In this document: piece after piece, positions 1-12,500 of the stretch | How positions within the stretch are numbered: position 1 is the first letter of the stretch | Layout: every line of letters begins with the position of its first letter | NCBI GenBank assembly: GCA_013365365.1 | Contig: JABVXU010000661.1 | Coordinates: 1 to 27,780 of the forward strand | Direction: 5' to 3' | Source of the DNA: Cruorifilaria tuberocauda | Lineage: Eukaryota; Nematoda; Chromadorea; Rhabditida; Onchocercidae | DNA length: 27,780 nt | Program-made: the position numbers and the translations under genes | The notes under the pieces: generated by a model | Seen by the model: only the letters and a program-made list of their open reading frames with translations | Databases searched by the model: none | Told to the model about the DNA's origin: nothing

Positions 1-2302
1 ATACAGCACGGCGGCAATCAATGTTATTAAATAGTTGAAAGAAATTGAATTCAGAATGACTATGTGAAGTTGTCAAAAGCAAAACTTTCAGTTGTATACT
101 TTCCATATGAGGCTAAAGAGGAGGAAGGAATATTGGGGAGAAACCTTTTTCAATACTGAAAGGAAAATGAATATGAGTAGGCAATAAATCATATTTCAGA
201 CATTCAGGTGTTTATAAAATATTTTAATCGAGTTTTAACTCTGTTTCAATCATTTGTTTACGGAAAAAATGATGCTAATTTGCGCAAATTCGCATGCTTT
301 CTCTTTAGTTTAAGCTGCCAATGCAAGTTGCAAGTCTCAAGACACTGAGATGCGACCCAAACCATACCTATCTCGTTGATCTCATCCAGCTGATTCCACT
401 GGAAACATTGCTATGTATCCATTTAATACAATATAAAATAAATTCCTTTTGTTGCAGAGTCAACTATCAATATCGAAGAAGGTGATTTCCCATTCACTTC
501 ATCCACATTCCAACTATGGTCGCTGAAGTACGTTATCGTAATTTGCACCACACCTTCTCAGTTCTTGTTTCCGAACTCCTTTCTGATAAATTTAATCCGA
601 TTTCATTACAAATCTTCACGACAAACCTCATTATTTTATCCACCGGAAGTAGTTATCTGATGGATTGATTACCCTCAACTCGTGCAAAATTCCATGTCCT
701 TCCTAGAGTTTGGGAATTAATAAACCAACTTGTTCCATAATAAATCATAGCATAAATAGGGGGATAGGTCGAAACTGGGAAACTGGTAAGTATCTCTGAA
801 TCAAGCAATACTCTTCTGCCCACAATCCGCTCAAAAGTTTAACTTCTTTTCCCTTTTGCGCAACTTCCCTTAATCCAAAAAAAATGCAGTAACTGCAGTT
901 TATCAAGAAATTTTGATTCTTAAAAGATTCTTCCTTAGAAACAATCAAGATTTCTTCCATATTCTGCAAAAATTTTAAACAAAAATATTTTACTTGTACG
1001 AAAGACATGAGCAAAACTGACAAGAATTCGGTATAAGCAACTAACAGTAAGGAAAGAAAAAACAACATATTACTCAAGCAAAAACCTGAACGAATTTATT
1101 TCTGATAAGAAAGTGAGTATAATGATGACGGAAACATAAAGAATTTCCATGGGTGACTCCGCCATTCCCTCATCTTATTATGATCAGTACTTTACTGAGA
1201 TGAATTTGGTCAGGAATATAACGCAAGCACCACCACTGAAGAACTTTTAAAATAGCTGAATTTCGGATTTCCATTACTTGAACTGAAACATATTTGTTAT
1301 AGTATATAATCTGAATATTTCAATACAGAGATTTCCGGTAATTTTTTCAAATTACTGAAAAGATTTGATAAATTTAATTATTTTGCTCAATCTCATATTT
1401 GTAACTATCGTTTGTCACTTGAACAGATGATTTCTCGGTAGTATGAACAGTGCTTCATTTATTCCACCAAACAAACCAATGAACCAAATATAGTCATATT
1501 TATTCATTCCAATGAAAGAAGGCTGAAATAACTGCATTCAAATAATACTATTTCGTGACATCCAGCAGAAAGTTGAAATTTAGGTTAGTATTAAGATGAC
1601 AGAAAACACTCTCCCCCAAATTTGTAATTTAATCGACCAACATATAGTATTTTTTTGCTAACAAAAAAAATATAAATTCCAATTACTGTGTTGGATAAGC
1701 TAGCGACTTCATAGAGGGAATGGTTAGATAATGTTAACAATCAACAACTTAATGACACAGTTGCTCCTTTCCTATTTCGAATAAGATTCTATACGTTAGA
1801 AAATAGTGGATGAATTAAACTACTGGAATTTGAATTTGAAATTTACTCTATTTGCTTGGCTAAAGATGTTGCTTTTGCATGGCTGATAGATTCATTTTCA
1901 CGGATCAGTGAATGCCCAAATATGACAATAAATTACATTCTAGACGCTCAACTGCAACTTGTAAGCTGTATTTAAAGGTTTCAAGTGTCTTCCGATATGA
2001 AATACCAGTATCACTTCCAATAATTCCTGATCTCAGAACTAATTAAAGTAATATAAGCTCCGGATTTCATGCTGTTTTATAAATGTCTGAAATTGAATGC
2101 TGATATAGTGGGATGAAGTTGGATAAAAATTTTCAAAGCGATCTGTCAAATTGGTATAAAGTTAGAAGCTGTGTCTCTACTGTTATCGATACATGTTGAT
2201 TCCGCCATTCTTAATCAGGAAATTGTGTGGGGTTGGGGAGTCTGGGATGAGGTTAAGTTGGAGAGAGATATTCAGGATTTGATTAAATCACTATTAAAGT
2301 TC
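1..2302. other. Upstream region without a firm gene
   Basis: About 2.3 kb of AT-rich DNA before the first recognisable gene. I see no exon I can tie to a known family and no RNA gene. Two weak signals exist: a + strand frame at 318-668 broken by one TGA (listed separately), and a 110-codon minus-strand frame at 745-1077 with a hydrophobic start but no recognisable family or second exon. The 3' end probably holds the promoter of the glucosidase gene, but no TATA box or other defined element can be assigned. Confidence 0.5.
318..668 (+). other. Unrecognised open frame with one internal stop
   Basis: Reading from about 318 (ATG at 321), one frame stays open for roughly 55 codons, meets a single TGA at 483-485, and then stays open for another 60 codons to a TGA at 666-668. 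The first part includes the stretch VDLIQLIPLETLL, which has a transmembrane-like look. A TTTAG acceptor lies just upstream at 304-308. A TTGCAG acceptor at 452-457 and a GTACGT donor near 528 could instead mark a 70-nt exon in another frame (ESTINIEEGDF...). I cannot join these pieces into a gene. It could be a decayed gene, the edge of a neighbouring gene, or chance. Confidence 0.15.
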
Positions 2303-2309
2303 ATTTTAG
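2303..2309 (+). promoter_or_regulatory. Probable SL trans-splice acceptor of the MOGS gene
   Basis: The sequence CATTTTAG ends at 2309, four bases before the ATG at 2314 (GAGG-ATG). A bare acceptor with no upstream donor, lying this close to a start codon, is the usual position for spliced-leader trans-splicing in nematodes. It also supports 2314 as the true start. Confidence 0.55.
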
Positions 2310-2313
2310 GAGG

Positions 2314-5300
2314 ATGGTTAGTCGAAAAGGGATATCTCCTAGGAATTCTCCAGCTCCTCAAGTGACCGAGATAGACAAGAAAAAAGAATCGGCAGATTTT
2401 ACCATCGGCAAAATATTTATTGTTGTTGCTGTTGTTATTATTGTCTTTGCTGTTGGTGCCCAGTATACATATATCAACTATTATTATCTCCTAGATCAGA
2501 TCTCCACAAAGTCTAAGCTTCCCACTACAGGCATCAAACTTGATCCGGTTCGTTTCTCGTTAAAATTTCAGAAGATTTAATACAAATTTCTGTTCTCTAC
2601 TAATTGGTTAGTCATTCTTGCATCATGTAGGTTGGTCACTGTTGGTCATTCTTGGATCATCCGTGAAAAACGACAAATCAGGAAAATATTAATATATTTT
2701 CAAATGTTTTTAAACATATTCACAAATATTTAGCATATATGGGGCACTTATCGATCCCATTTGTATTTTGGACTACGAGCTCGATATGAAGCGTCACCAC
2801 TTTTTGGAATGATGTGGTATCGACAACCGAGGATCGAAGGTCAATTCCCAAAAATACGACACTGGTGTGAGCAGGTGATATTTGATATCAATGAGTTGAA
2901 ATGTAGCCAAAATTAAAAGTTTCTCTTCTCAGAAGTCATGAATTGATTTCAGGGCAATGGAGTATCAAAATATGCATGGACATTAGCGGATGGGCATTCA
3001 TTTGGGAGGCAAACAATTCATGATGAACCGTTAGACATTTTCACGGACTGGATAAACGATGGACCCATATGGACAGCACGTGTAATAACCAAGTCAAATG
3101 TGGATTCTAATTTTGCTCTTTTATTCTATTTTGCTCTGCAGGTATCGATTAGTGAGTAGCTTATTTGAAAGCAATTTATAGGATGATAGAATGAATAAGA
3201 TGAAATAGGATGAAAAAGAAATGGTAGGACAGCTACTCGTATAAGTTTTGATTTTAATTTGGAATAAGATTATTTCTGAAAGTGGAAGACTATTTATGTT
3301 TCCTAGGACCCCAATTTTGGATAATTTTTATATGTCTGATTTAGGATGATAATTCTAAACTGCATGCATTCTCCCAATATGGGGAATTGGATTATTTTAC
3401 GGGGGAGTCAGATGTGCTTGGAAATTTCACTGTTAACATAGCCACAACAGTAGATTTCATTTCACGATCTTTTCTTGCACTGAAAACGAAGGAAATTTTG
3501 GACGTTAGTACTGTAGAGGTTAGCATCAAATTTTAATTGATATATTTATTGATATCTGTATACTGTAGGTAATTTTCGGCACATTTTCGATTATCAAAGA
3601 TTTGATGCTTGATGCTGTTCATTGATTCTTTTTATAAGCTAAAAAAAATTTGACTTTAATTGAGGTGTATGTATCATATAGTTATACAGGTATTTTAGGA
3701 TATAATTTTGTCCTCTACCTTAATTGATCGTTCTCGTCGACAGTTACGCCTTCCTAGTGTTTTTCTTCCTGAAGGCAATATACCTGGAAGCGAACTTCAC
3801 CTTATTGTACTTCAGCTAAATGTACCATCGAATTCATCCACGGAAATTTCATTTTTCGTAGGGGAAAAAAAGCCCATAAAAGGTAGGAATTTTTTACTAG
3901 ACTACATACAAGTGCAACTGTTGAAATTTTTTCCACTTTTAGTTGAGAAGATTTCGAAGACATTGCATTCTCTCACTTCGCTAGATCCATACCGTGAATA
4001 GTTTATATTAAACTATTATTTTTCACTTACTAATGGATCTGTTGGGCATACAAGACGTTAAAATTACAGTTCATGGTAACTTACTTTACAGGCGATGACT
4101 TTTCAAGGTTGTTAAAGCAAAGAACTCAGGAGTTCAATAACAGGTTTGAAGCTGTATACGGTTTGTCAGCTAAGGTATAATATACTTGATAGTAGACTTT
4201 TTTTGCATTGGAACGCAAATATTTGGTATTTGGAAAAATTCTTTAATCTAGAATATGCTGTTTCTCTTATTTTCTTATTTCTTAGTTTTTCTTATATCAG
4301 GAAAATAAAACTTTTACATTATGTGCTGTAATTATTTGATTTTGTATTCTAACTTTCTGAGATTTAGGGATATCCGGATTTTTATCAGGAACTTGGGAGA
4401 GTTGCTCTGTCAAATATGTTAGGTACAATCAGCTTTGCACATGGATCAAATCGCGTGCAAAGCAGTTACTCATCAAAACAATCATTCTATGGTCCTCACT
4501 CACTGTTGTCAACTTGTCCATCACGTTCTGTATTTCCTCGTGGATTTTTGTGGGATGAGGGATTCCACCAACTGCTTCTAATGAAGTTTAATCCTGATTT
4601 ATCTTTAGAGGTACATTTTATGATGATTTATTATGCACTAGTTTCTTAGGACTAGAACAATTGTATCTGATATTACTGAGCGGTTAGCTATGGTGAAGGA
4701 CTGATATATAATTGTTACGAGGATATTAGATGTTACAAAAAGTTGCAAAACATCTTTGTGATATTAATTAATTAGGCGGTATGCAGATAATTGCATCTTG
4801 GTTGGATACAATGAATGTTAATGGATGGATACCGAGAGAAATGATACTCGGGAAGGAAGCAGAATTGCGTGTGCCTACCGAATTTATCATCCAACGGGAT
4901 AGTATAGCAAATCCTCCGATGCTTTTCTATTTAATTGAAAAATATTTGGATCACAATCATGTAAGAAACTTTTATGTAATTTATGAAGCATGTAATTTAT
5001 TTTACCTAAGCTATCACGTTATAATATGACTTGGATTAAAGGAATTTAATTTTAAATGAATAATCGAAGTGAATTCTGGATATTTTTGAAGCAGGAAGAA
5101 GTGGTGAAGAAATTTTATCCTCGATTGAAACTTTGGCACAAGTGGTTAAATTCCACGCAAGCGGGGAAAAAGAGTGGCACATATCGTTGGCGAGGCAGAA
5201 ATGCAACAACAAACGACGAGCTAAATCCGCGAACACTGCCTAGCGGTCTCGACGACTACCCTCGAGCAACACATCCCACTGATGATGTATGTTAAGGGAA

Positions 5301-6794
5301 GCTTGGTAATTGCGTTTATGTCCATTGTCATGATTAAAAACTAAAGCTCTCAATTACCTCTATTATAACTCTAAAAATCGAAGCTGGTGATAACAATTTG
5401 TATGTTTGCAGGAATATCACGTTGATTTGTGTTGCTGGATGGCGCTTTCAGCTCGAGTACTTTCAAAGCTTGCCAAACTTGTTGGAGATTGGCAAAGTGA
5501 AGAAAAATATTTAGCTGATTATAACTACCTTATGGATTTGAATCGCTTTGATAACTTACATTGGAGTGAAACTAAGCAAAGGTGCTTTATGAACTATGAT
5601 TTACTATTTAACTTGCTTGACAAAAAGCTGGAGAAGGGTAATATAAAATTTTCGGTGTAAGTTGGCAGAATAGCTGTTTACTATTAATCTTGCATTATGC
5701 AAATGCTATTCATTTACGAAAAATTCTTTGTGAAACATTGTTTTGTTTCAACTGGAAATACATGTGTTCTTTCAAGCTTGGATTATATAGGGTACTTTTT
5801 ACAGATACTGTGATTATGGACTACATAGCAACAACGTAAAATTGGAGAAGAAATTTGGTAGCAAGAATCTGAGAGATGATAATGCCAATATGCCAGTGAA
5901 ACGTGTGACGAAAACTTCACCGAAGCTGCAGCTAGTTGAAGATGCCTTTGGATATGTTTCACTCTTTCCCGTACTACTCAAACTTCTTCCTCATGACTCT
6001 GATAAATTGCGAATAATTCTTGAGAATGTTAAATCCGAGGTTAGTTTAATTCTCGTTATTTTTTGTATCCCAACATCTTAAATTGTTTCTTTTTGATCCC
6101 GAGTATGCTGTAATATCTCGTAGAAACTAAAATTTCTTTTTAATTTTTTTTTCGGGAATGGCTACTCTTACTATTTTGTATAGTCATACGTCTAAGGTGG
6201 GTTTTATGAAAATTATTTTCATCGTTTCCTTTCAATTTCCAATTAAAAATTAAAATTTAGTGTTTGAAATGGAGATTTATAGGAATTATGGTCTAATTTT
6301 GGTTTACGATCAATCGCACCATCTTCACCATATTATAAAGCTCATAACACAGAACATGATCCCCCTTACTGGCGTGGCAGTGTTTGGATTAATATCAATT
6401 ACTTGATGCTTTCTGCACTAAAGTACTATTCTGCGATCGAAGGACCCAATCGTGAATTGGTATCCATTTACATTTTTTTTTTGTCAAAATGTTTGATTAT
6501 TTTCTGGGTAATTTAATTCGTATTTTAATTAAAGGAAATAGGAACCAACATTAAAATTTTCTTCTGCAGGGAAAAACATCAGGGAAAAAATGAAGAATGC
6601 ATGTTTGTTTTGAGGCATTTGGTATTTATTCGGATCTACGAAACAATTTGGTTACGAACGTTGCACGGGAATTCCGAAGGACAGGGTTTTTGTGGGAGAA
6701 TTATAGCGACGAAACGGGTCAGGGACAGGGTGCTCATCCATTCACTGGATGGTCCTCACTTGTGCTTTCAATTATGGCTGAGCAATACGATTAG
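2314..6794 (+). CDS. MOGS: Mannosyl-oligosaccharide glucosidase (alpha-glucosidase I, GH63)
   Basis: Removes the terminal alpha-1,2-glucose from Glc3Man9GlcNAc2 in the ER lumen, the first N-glycan trimming step. Exons: 2314-2547, 2734-2874, 2953-3141, 3345-3518, 3699-3882, 4092-4174, 4368-4610, 4787-4960, 5095-5286, 5412-5581, 5805-6039, 6283-6459, 6615-6794; every junction keeps frame and gives 791 aa (human about 837). It is type II: a basic cytosolic tail, then one membrane span near residues 31-54. Family motifs follow: [11 protein letters not shown] at 81-91, [18 protein letters not shown] at 386-403, EYHVDLCCW at 539-547 (matching the ERHLDLRCW substrate motif), EHDPPYWRG at 697-705 and GFLWENYSD at 756-764. 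By family knowledge, the acid is expected in the WDE motif and the base at E760. All motifs are intact, so it should be active. Exons 5, 8 and 13 need the second of two nearby AGs, because the first brings an early stop or breaks frame. Identity is very sure; exon edges are fairly sure. Confidence 0.95.
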
Positions 6795-7200
6795 CTTTTT
6801 GTTACGATGCAATAATTGTTTTTATCGAAATATTTCAATATCGTAAAGTCTGCGTAGTGAAACAATACAGATATTACTTATCTTATAGGTAATACAGACT
6901 AAGTCCTTTTCAACTTGTGCGATGTTTGCTCAATGTGTGAGAAGTCTGAATAGTTTTTAATTATATTTCTTTCAGTTGTTATGGTAGTGTTTTCACACTC
7001 AAAATCTACAGTACTGATTTGTTTACATGAATGTAGTGTACAATTCTATAAGCATTATATGTTTCTAAACTTTTGATTCCGTAATTATGCTTTACAACTT
7101 TTCCATTTTATCATACTCAATATGTTATTTATATGTATTGGATTTATTACGTCTTTAAATTCCATGTCTTATATTAAAAATTTGTTACACGGAAGTACAA

Positions 7201-7206
7201 AATAAA
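7201..7206 (+). promoter_or_regulatory. Candidate polyadenylation signal of the MOGS gene
   Basis: AATAAA lies 407 nt after the glucosidase stop codon, in AT-rich sequence. It is the first perfect copy I noticed after the stop. Actual use cannot be shown from sequence alone. Confidence 0.4.
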
Positions 7207-7406
7207 TTTTGACTAACAAAAACAAATAGAAATAATTTTTATAAGGAGAAGAAAGATGGCATTAAGGGATTGCAGTTCCCTCACGCTGATTTATAACTCC
7301 GATTGGGACTTCTTTCGATTTATTTTGAATGTTTAACTGTTATATGCTTGAACACGATTCATCTACCCATAACAGCTTCATGCAGCTTGGCCGATGACTC
7401 TATTAT

Positions 7407-7770
7407 TTCTAGTCAGTGTAGATCGCTTTCAGAATGGCTTTCTAATTTATTTGAGTTCCTTCTATGTTGTCGTTTTTTCAAGGTCACTGGTAAAAAATGG
7501 TGAAATTCGTCGATATCAAGAAACTATACGGCGGTAGTCAAATTTTTTAAATATTTTACGGAATTGCAGAAAGTGCATTTTAGGAATGGAAGCATGTCCT
7601 GCACCGATTCACCTTGAGATAATGTAATCCTGTCGCGGTACAGTCACTAGCGGTACAACATTTCTTCGCAGGAATTTCAAAATGAAAAACTGAGAAATCG
7701 AATAAATATGTCTCATCTCCAAAACTTTCATATGTTTTTAAAAATCACTTCTGCTGTATTCGATACAGCT
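7407..7770 (+). repeat. Direct repeat copy A of an unknown dispersed element
   Basis: It matches 9079-9445 in the same orientation. The best blocks are the near-identical segment around AGTCAGTGTAGATCGCTTTC (7410-7440) and a second around GAAAGTGCATTTTAGGAAT (7568-7590), followed by GATTCACCTTGAGATAAT and the GGTACAGTCA...TACAACATTTCTTCG run to about 7667. Similarity fades by the AATCACTTCTGCTGTATTCGATA segment near 7742-7765. Between the blocks there are indels and A/T runs. I saw no long terminal repeats, no terminal inverted repeats and no open frame common to both copies. Confidence 0.75.
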
Positions 7771-8376
7771 AGCAGTCGCAGCTCCACTCTGCCCTTCAGC
7801 ACTTTATTCTATCACGGTAAAGACTAGATAAAATGCTTAGTGAATTAAATTCGCATTCTGAAGCCGTTTCTTGATATAAATAAATACATTTAGGATCGGT
7901 TTTTGTTGACGAAATTTTGAAATTAGCCATCTCGTTTGAAATTTTGGCATAGTGATTATTGATTTGACACTATACATTCACTTGACTTTATGCTTATTTT
8001 TTCCAAGTAATCTTGAACTTCATTGCTTTTTCAGTATCTTTTGACATCGCTGTTTTGATTGAGAAGTTTAAGGTAATTTACTTTTAAGGATTGATTTCAA
8101 ACTACCAAACGGTGATGCAAAATCAATTTTTAAGCAAGTAGTGCTGAGATATCTACTTATCCAGTCACTTTACAAACCGTCAGATGATCATAACAGGGTG
8201 GGAAGAGAAGACTTGAACATATTATTAATGAAAAATATCCCAGTCGATATCCTAGGCATTTTTATTAGCGACAAATAAATATGTTTGCTTCCATACTATA
8301 TAAGGTCGTATTTTAAGATTCAATAAATTCTTAGAAGGCATTTTCTGCATCCTTCTGGTTGTATCTTTCCAAAAAG

Positions 8377-8676
8377 TTACCGAGCTGATTGAAAAGCAAT
8401 TAATCGGTTGGCAGGTAGCCAGTTGAATATAGCAGATAAAGTGAAACTGCCGATCTCAAATGGTTCAAGCTTTGTTGAAGCATTGATTAGTCTTTAGTCG
8501 GACTTTATGAGGCGAATTGCATCCCTCAGATTTATAAGGATGGCGCTGATGTTCTTTGCTTGGCCTGTCGGTTTTAAACTTTTCTTCAACCACATATCGT
8601 TATCAGTTACCGAGACACTCTTGAATTGGTCTACAGAATTATCGAATTGGTCCAAACGGTTGTTGTGATGTAGTTG
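8377..8676 (-). other. Unrecognised minus-strand open frame with one stop
   Basis: On the minus strand one frame runs open for 60 codons from 8676 to 8497, meets a TAA at 8494-8496, and then runs a further 38 codons to a TAA at 8377-8379. The composition is protein-like (for example KPTGQAKNISAILI and FEIGSFTLSAIFNW) and it includes a short internal repeat, LDQF/VDQF, coming from two GAATTGGTC copies. I recognise no family. A GTAACT donor at the 3' end (gctcg|gtaact) would remove the second stop. It lies between the two copies of the dispersed repeat, so it could be the inside of a mobile element, a decayed gene, or chance. Confidence 0.2.
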
Positions 8677-9078
8677 TTAATAACTATTAGCTTATTCTAA
8701 ATTCTAATCAATACAAACAACCAAATTGTTTTCAAGAAATTGGTAGTCGATAGTTTACTTGAGATGTGCGACAATCATCTCCAAATTTTATCAGTAAAAT
8801 GACAAATATCGAATTTTAATAAATATGAGACCAAAAAAGGCAACAAAGCAAAAATGGTTATTCTACTGGAGCTTGATTAATACCGTTGAAACACATGTGA
8901 CCTAATAAATTTAGCTAAAAAAGATGAAGCATTTTTTGTTACAAAATTTTTTTAAAATAATTTTAGGAAGAAAAAAAAGAAGACATTTGAAGGATAGTGA
9001 AGAAGCTGTACATCTTCCAGCATTTGCATCGTGCACACAAGCTATCATTCATTCTCTTCCTTGTAATATACACTTATA

Positions 9079-9445
9079 ATTCCTAGTCAGTGTAGATCGC
9101 TTTCAGAATGGCTTTACTAATTCATTTGAGTTCCTTGTATAGTCTCTTTTTCCTAAGTATTGGTAAAAAATTGGTAAAATTTTTCAATATCAAAAAACTG
9201 TTATCTGACCAGATAGCGTTAGTTAAATTAAAAAAAAAAATTTCACAGAATCACAGAAAGTGCATTTTAGGAATAGACGAAAGCGATTCACCTTGAGATA
9301 ATAATCCTGTTATGGTACAGTCATTAGCGATACAACATTTCTTCGAAATAACGAGAAAGGTAAAGAGAAAAAATAACCTACACGGCTCACTGTACGAAAT
9401 TTTTTATTTCTTTATAAGTCGCTTCTATTTTGTTCGATATATTTA
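9079..9445 (+). repeat. Direct repeat copy B of an unknown dispersed element
   Basis: The second copy of the segment at 7407-7770, about 1.67 kb downstream and ending about 90 bp before the LMF start codon. The core AGTCAGTGTAGATCGCTTTC is exact, and the CAGAAAGTGCATTTTAGGAAT block and the TACAACATTTCTTCG block are kept. The middle differs through a poly-A run at 9231-9240 and several indels. The tail (AAGTCGCTTCTATTTTGTTCGATA) is a weak match to copy A. The divergence suggests an old duplication or two old insertions. Its place right upstream of a start codon means it may now be part of that gene's promoter. Confidence 0.75.
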
Positions 9446-9501
9446 TATTAATAAATGATTTCATTGAGCAATTTAAATTTTTTGTTTTTCTCCATTCTCA
9501 T

Positions 9502-9511
9502 TTATTTCAAG
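9502..9511 (+). promoter_or_regulatory. Probable SL trans-splice acceptor of the LMF gene
   Basis: TTATTTCAAG ends at 9511, 25 nt before the ATG at 9537, with no matching upstream donor. It fits a spliced-leader acceptor and gives a short 5' UTR. Confidence 0.4.
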
Positions 9512-9536
9512 TGTAAGAGAAGTTGAAAATCTGAAA

Positions 9537-12500
9537 ATGAAGACTAAAATAGTGAAAGATATATTATTGATTGGTCATTCGTTCACTTATTTGGCTGCAT
9601 TGTCATCGCTCTACTGGCAGATACCAGGTATGAGATTCATGTAATTTATGGAGAATCGATTTCTGAATTTTTCTTTCAAAGATTATTATTGACCAAACTT
9701 TTTAGAATTGTTAATTTTTTAATTTTTGAAAAAAAAGTTATGTGATTTATGTTATGTGATTTTTCTGTATTTCATGAATTATTTTGTTTTTCTAGGGCTT
9801 TATGGAGAAAAAGGTCTAATCCCTGTGGCATCGAAACTTTCTTGTGGTAAGTTATTTTTGCTTTTTAGGTTGCAAATTTCCTTAGGAGAGAATAATGAAT
9901 TCATTTCTCGAAACTTCCAGAATGTCTCTGAAAATTCATCGTAATTCATCCATTTCTGTATATTTCATGGTATTAAAATAAGTTCAAAAGTAAATAGAAG
10001 TGAGGAATTCACTAAGTCAATTATATTCTCTCTAATTATCATTCTTATTTTTCAAGCAATGTTCCTATCTTTGTTGTCATAAATTGAATTTAAAAATTCT
10101 AACGTACCATTTGCTTCTTTTCTTTTTGTTATGAAAAAGTATTGTGTTATCTGAAGCAATGGTTCATCATTGTTGCTGAAAAATGACTGAATTTTTTATT
10201 TTCTCATTCTCAGCCATCATTAAAACTCATCTCTTAACTCATGTGCCTTTTGTAGTTTTCGCTTAAAATTTGAAAGGCTTAAATATTTAACTTGAGCCAA
10301 GTTAAATTCAAATAAGTTAAAAAAGAAAAAATTTGGAAACAACGTATGCTTTTCAGACAAATCATCATGTCAATTATATCAAAATGGCGTGAATATTTTG
10401 CCAATTGTAATAAACTTTTTCTGCATAGCACCATCTTATGCTTTGCAACTTATTATTTTATTCGGGCTGGCGATTACTTCTCTTTCCATAATATTCGATT
10501 TCATGCGTAATGCGATCACATATTTTCTTTTGTTTGTCGTCTATTCTACCGCAATTCAGGTTAATATTCAATTAATATTAAACCAGTGTGTATATTACAT
10601 ATATATTACTTTCATAAACGATTTTCTATAAGTAAGGATTATTGTGTATCACATTAAGTTGCATCAGCGATTTATCGTTAAACAATCGAAACTCAATCTG
10701 AATTCTTTAGGTTGGCGATGTATTTCTTCGGTTCCAATGGGACAGTCTTCTTATTGAGTCCGGAGCATTATGCATTCTCATAGCTCCAGTACCACTAATG
10801 AAGCCCTCACCAGCAGATAATATTTCATTGTACCTGATGCGCTGGTTGGTGTTCCGGATTATGTACGCATCGGGTGTGGTCAAACTCACTAGCCATTGTC
10901 CTCTTTGGTGGGATCTTGCGGGTATGTTTCATGAAAACCTAAAAATTAGCATAAATTCATTGGAGCTTACTTTTTGCTAGGTAGTAATAAAATTGTTCAA
11001 TAATTCAAAATTTTACAGCACTGGACGTACATTTTGAAAGTCAGTGTCTGCCCACATGGACTTCTTATTATGCTCATATGTTTCCGAAATGGTTCAAACA
11101 TTTGTCAACCGCTCTCACCCTCTATATCGAAATTGTTTTGCCGCCTTTGTTTTTATTGCCATTCAAATATGCGCGATATTTTTCGTTTGGCCCTCAGGTT
11201 TTCTTTTCATTGAAAAATTTTCTGCCATTTATTCAATTAAATTTCTCTAAAATTCCTTTATCTTAAAGATCTTACTTATGGTTTTGATTATGGCAACGGG
11301 TAACTACAACTTCTTCAACCTTCTTATATCAGTCGAATGTGTAGCAATATTAGTGGATTCAGACGAATTTAAATTTTGTAAGCATTTTATTTCTTTCATG
11401 CTTTCCAGTTTGGCAAAGATCAGTAACACCCACTAAGTGGCATATTTTTTACATCATAGTACCTTTTAAAACGTGATCATAAATTTAAATATCAGACATG
11501 GGTAATTTGAATTATTATGACTTCAATTAAACGGTAGGATTGCATGTTGTTTTAATTAAAATTAGAGTGTTACTTATTTTTTTGTTCTGTTTGATCGTTT
11601 TATATTTGATTATAAAGTTAAGTTTTTAGCTACGAGAGGTATATATCCACAGTTTGAGCGTTTGTTGAAATGTTTGGGAACACTGATATCAGCTATTTTG
11701 ATAGCGTCAAGTTTATGTTTTTTCGTCTATTATTTTAATGTTGATATTGATGGATTTAAAATAGTAACTTCAATTGGTGAGTTCTTTTTCTGTTTTTTAT
11801 TTTTTGCATAAAATTAGTGAATTTTATTTGGTTGACTTTCCAGTCACAGTAATATGAATTCAGCTGTTAAAGTTATTGAAATTGTAAAGCTTTTCAGCAT
11901 TCACTACGCAACAGTTTGACAAATTTGTTGAAGAATCGACTATTTGGTTATTATACATTGGAGTTATTGGCTTCGTCGCTGAAGTTATTACTGCAGTATT
12001 AAGGTGAATTATGTCGGATTCATCGTCTCATATAAATGATATATAACTGGTAATCATTTCTAAATTTCTTAAATTCCAGGTATTTCACTGAAGTTCATGA
12101 ATCAAAATTGCATTCATTACTTCATCTGGTTTATGTAACCGTCACTGCAACTTTCTTCTTTTCAATCAGTACCGTATGTTTCCATTTTTTTCTGTCTGAA
12201 TAATTTGAGTGGGGAATGTATTAAAAATGTCATTTCATGCAAATTTTCGCCAGATTTCAGCAATGTCTCAGGAAAGTCAAATTTCTGTTCTAAATGGCTT
12301 GAATTAATATTCCTTTTCAAAAATTTAGCGAAATATCTAGATTTTAAGGTTTTGAAATAGTGTGTGACTTTGTTTCTAAGTCCTGTTTTAAAGTTTTTGG
12401 TACTTTAATAGTTTGATATGCTTGTTTATTTGTGTATTTAGGTATCATTTGTTGTCATAAGTAATCGAGCACAGCTACAAATTCCTACTGTAGTGAAAAA

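Larger units (their letters stand above)
6795..9501. other. Intergenic region with a duplicated segment
   Basis: About 2.7 kb between the glucosidase and LMF genes. It includes the glucosidase 3' UTR, two copies of a diverged repeat (7407-7770 and 9079-9445), and a minus-strand open frame of unknown nature at 8377-8676. No protein family is recognisable on either strand. Confidence 0.5.

Noticed and set aside
745..1077. 110-codon minus-strand frame with a hydrophobic start
   Set aside because: It could mimic a signal peptide, but there is no family match, no second exon, and AT-rich DNA easily yields Phe/Leu/Ile-rich starts.
2171..2365. 64-codon plus-strand frame overlapping the MOGS start
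   Set aside because: It begins at a non-ATG codon and runs out of frame over the true MOGS exon 1; no family features.
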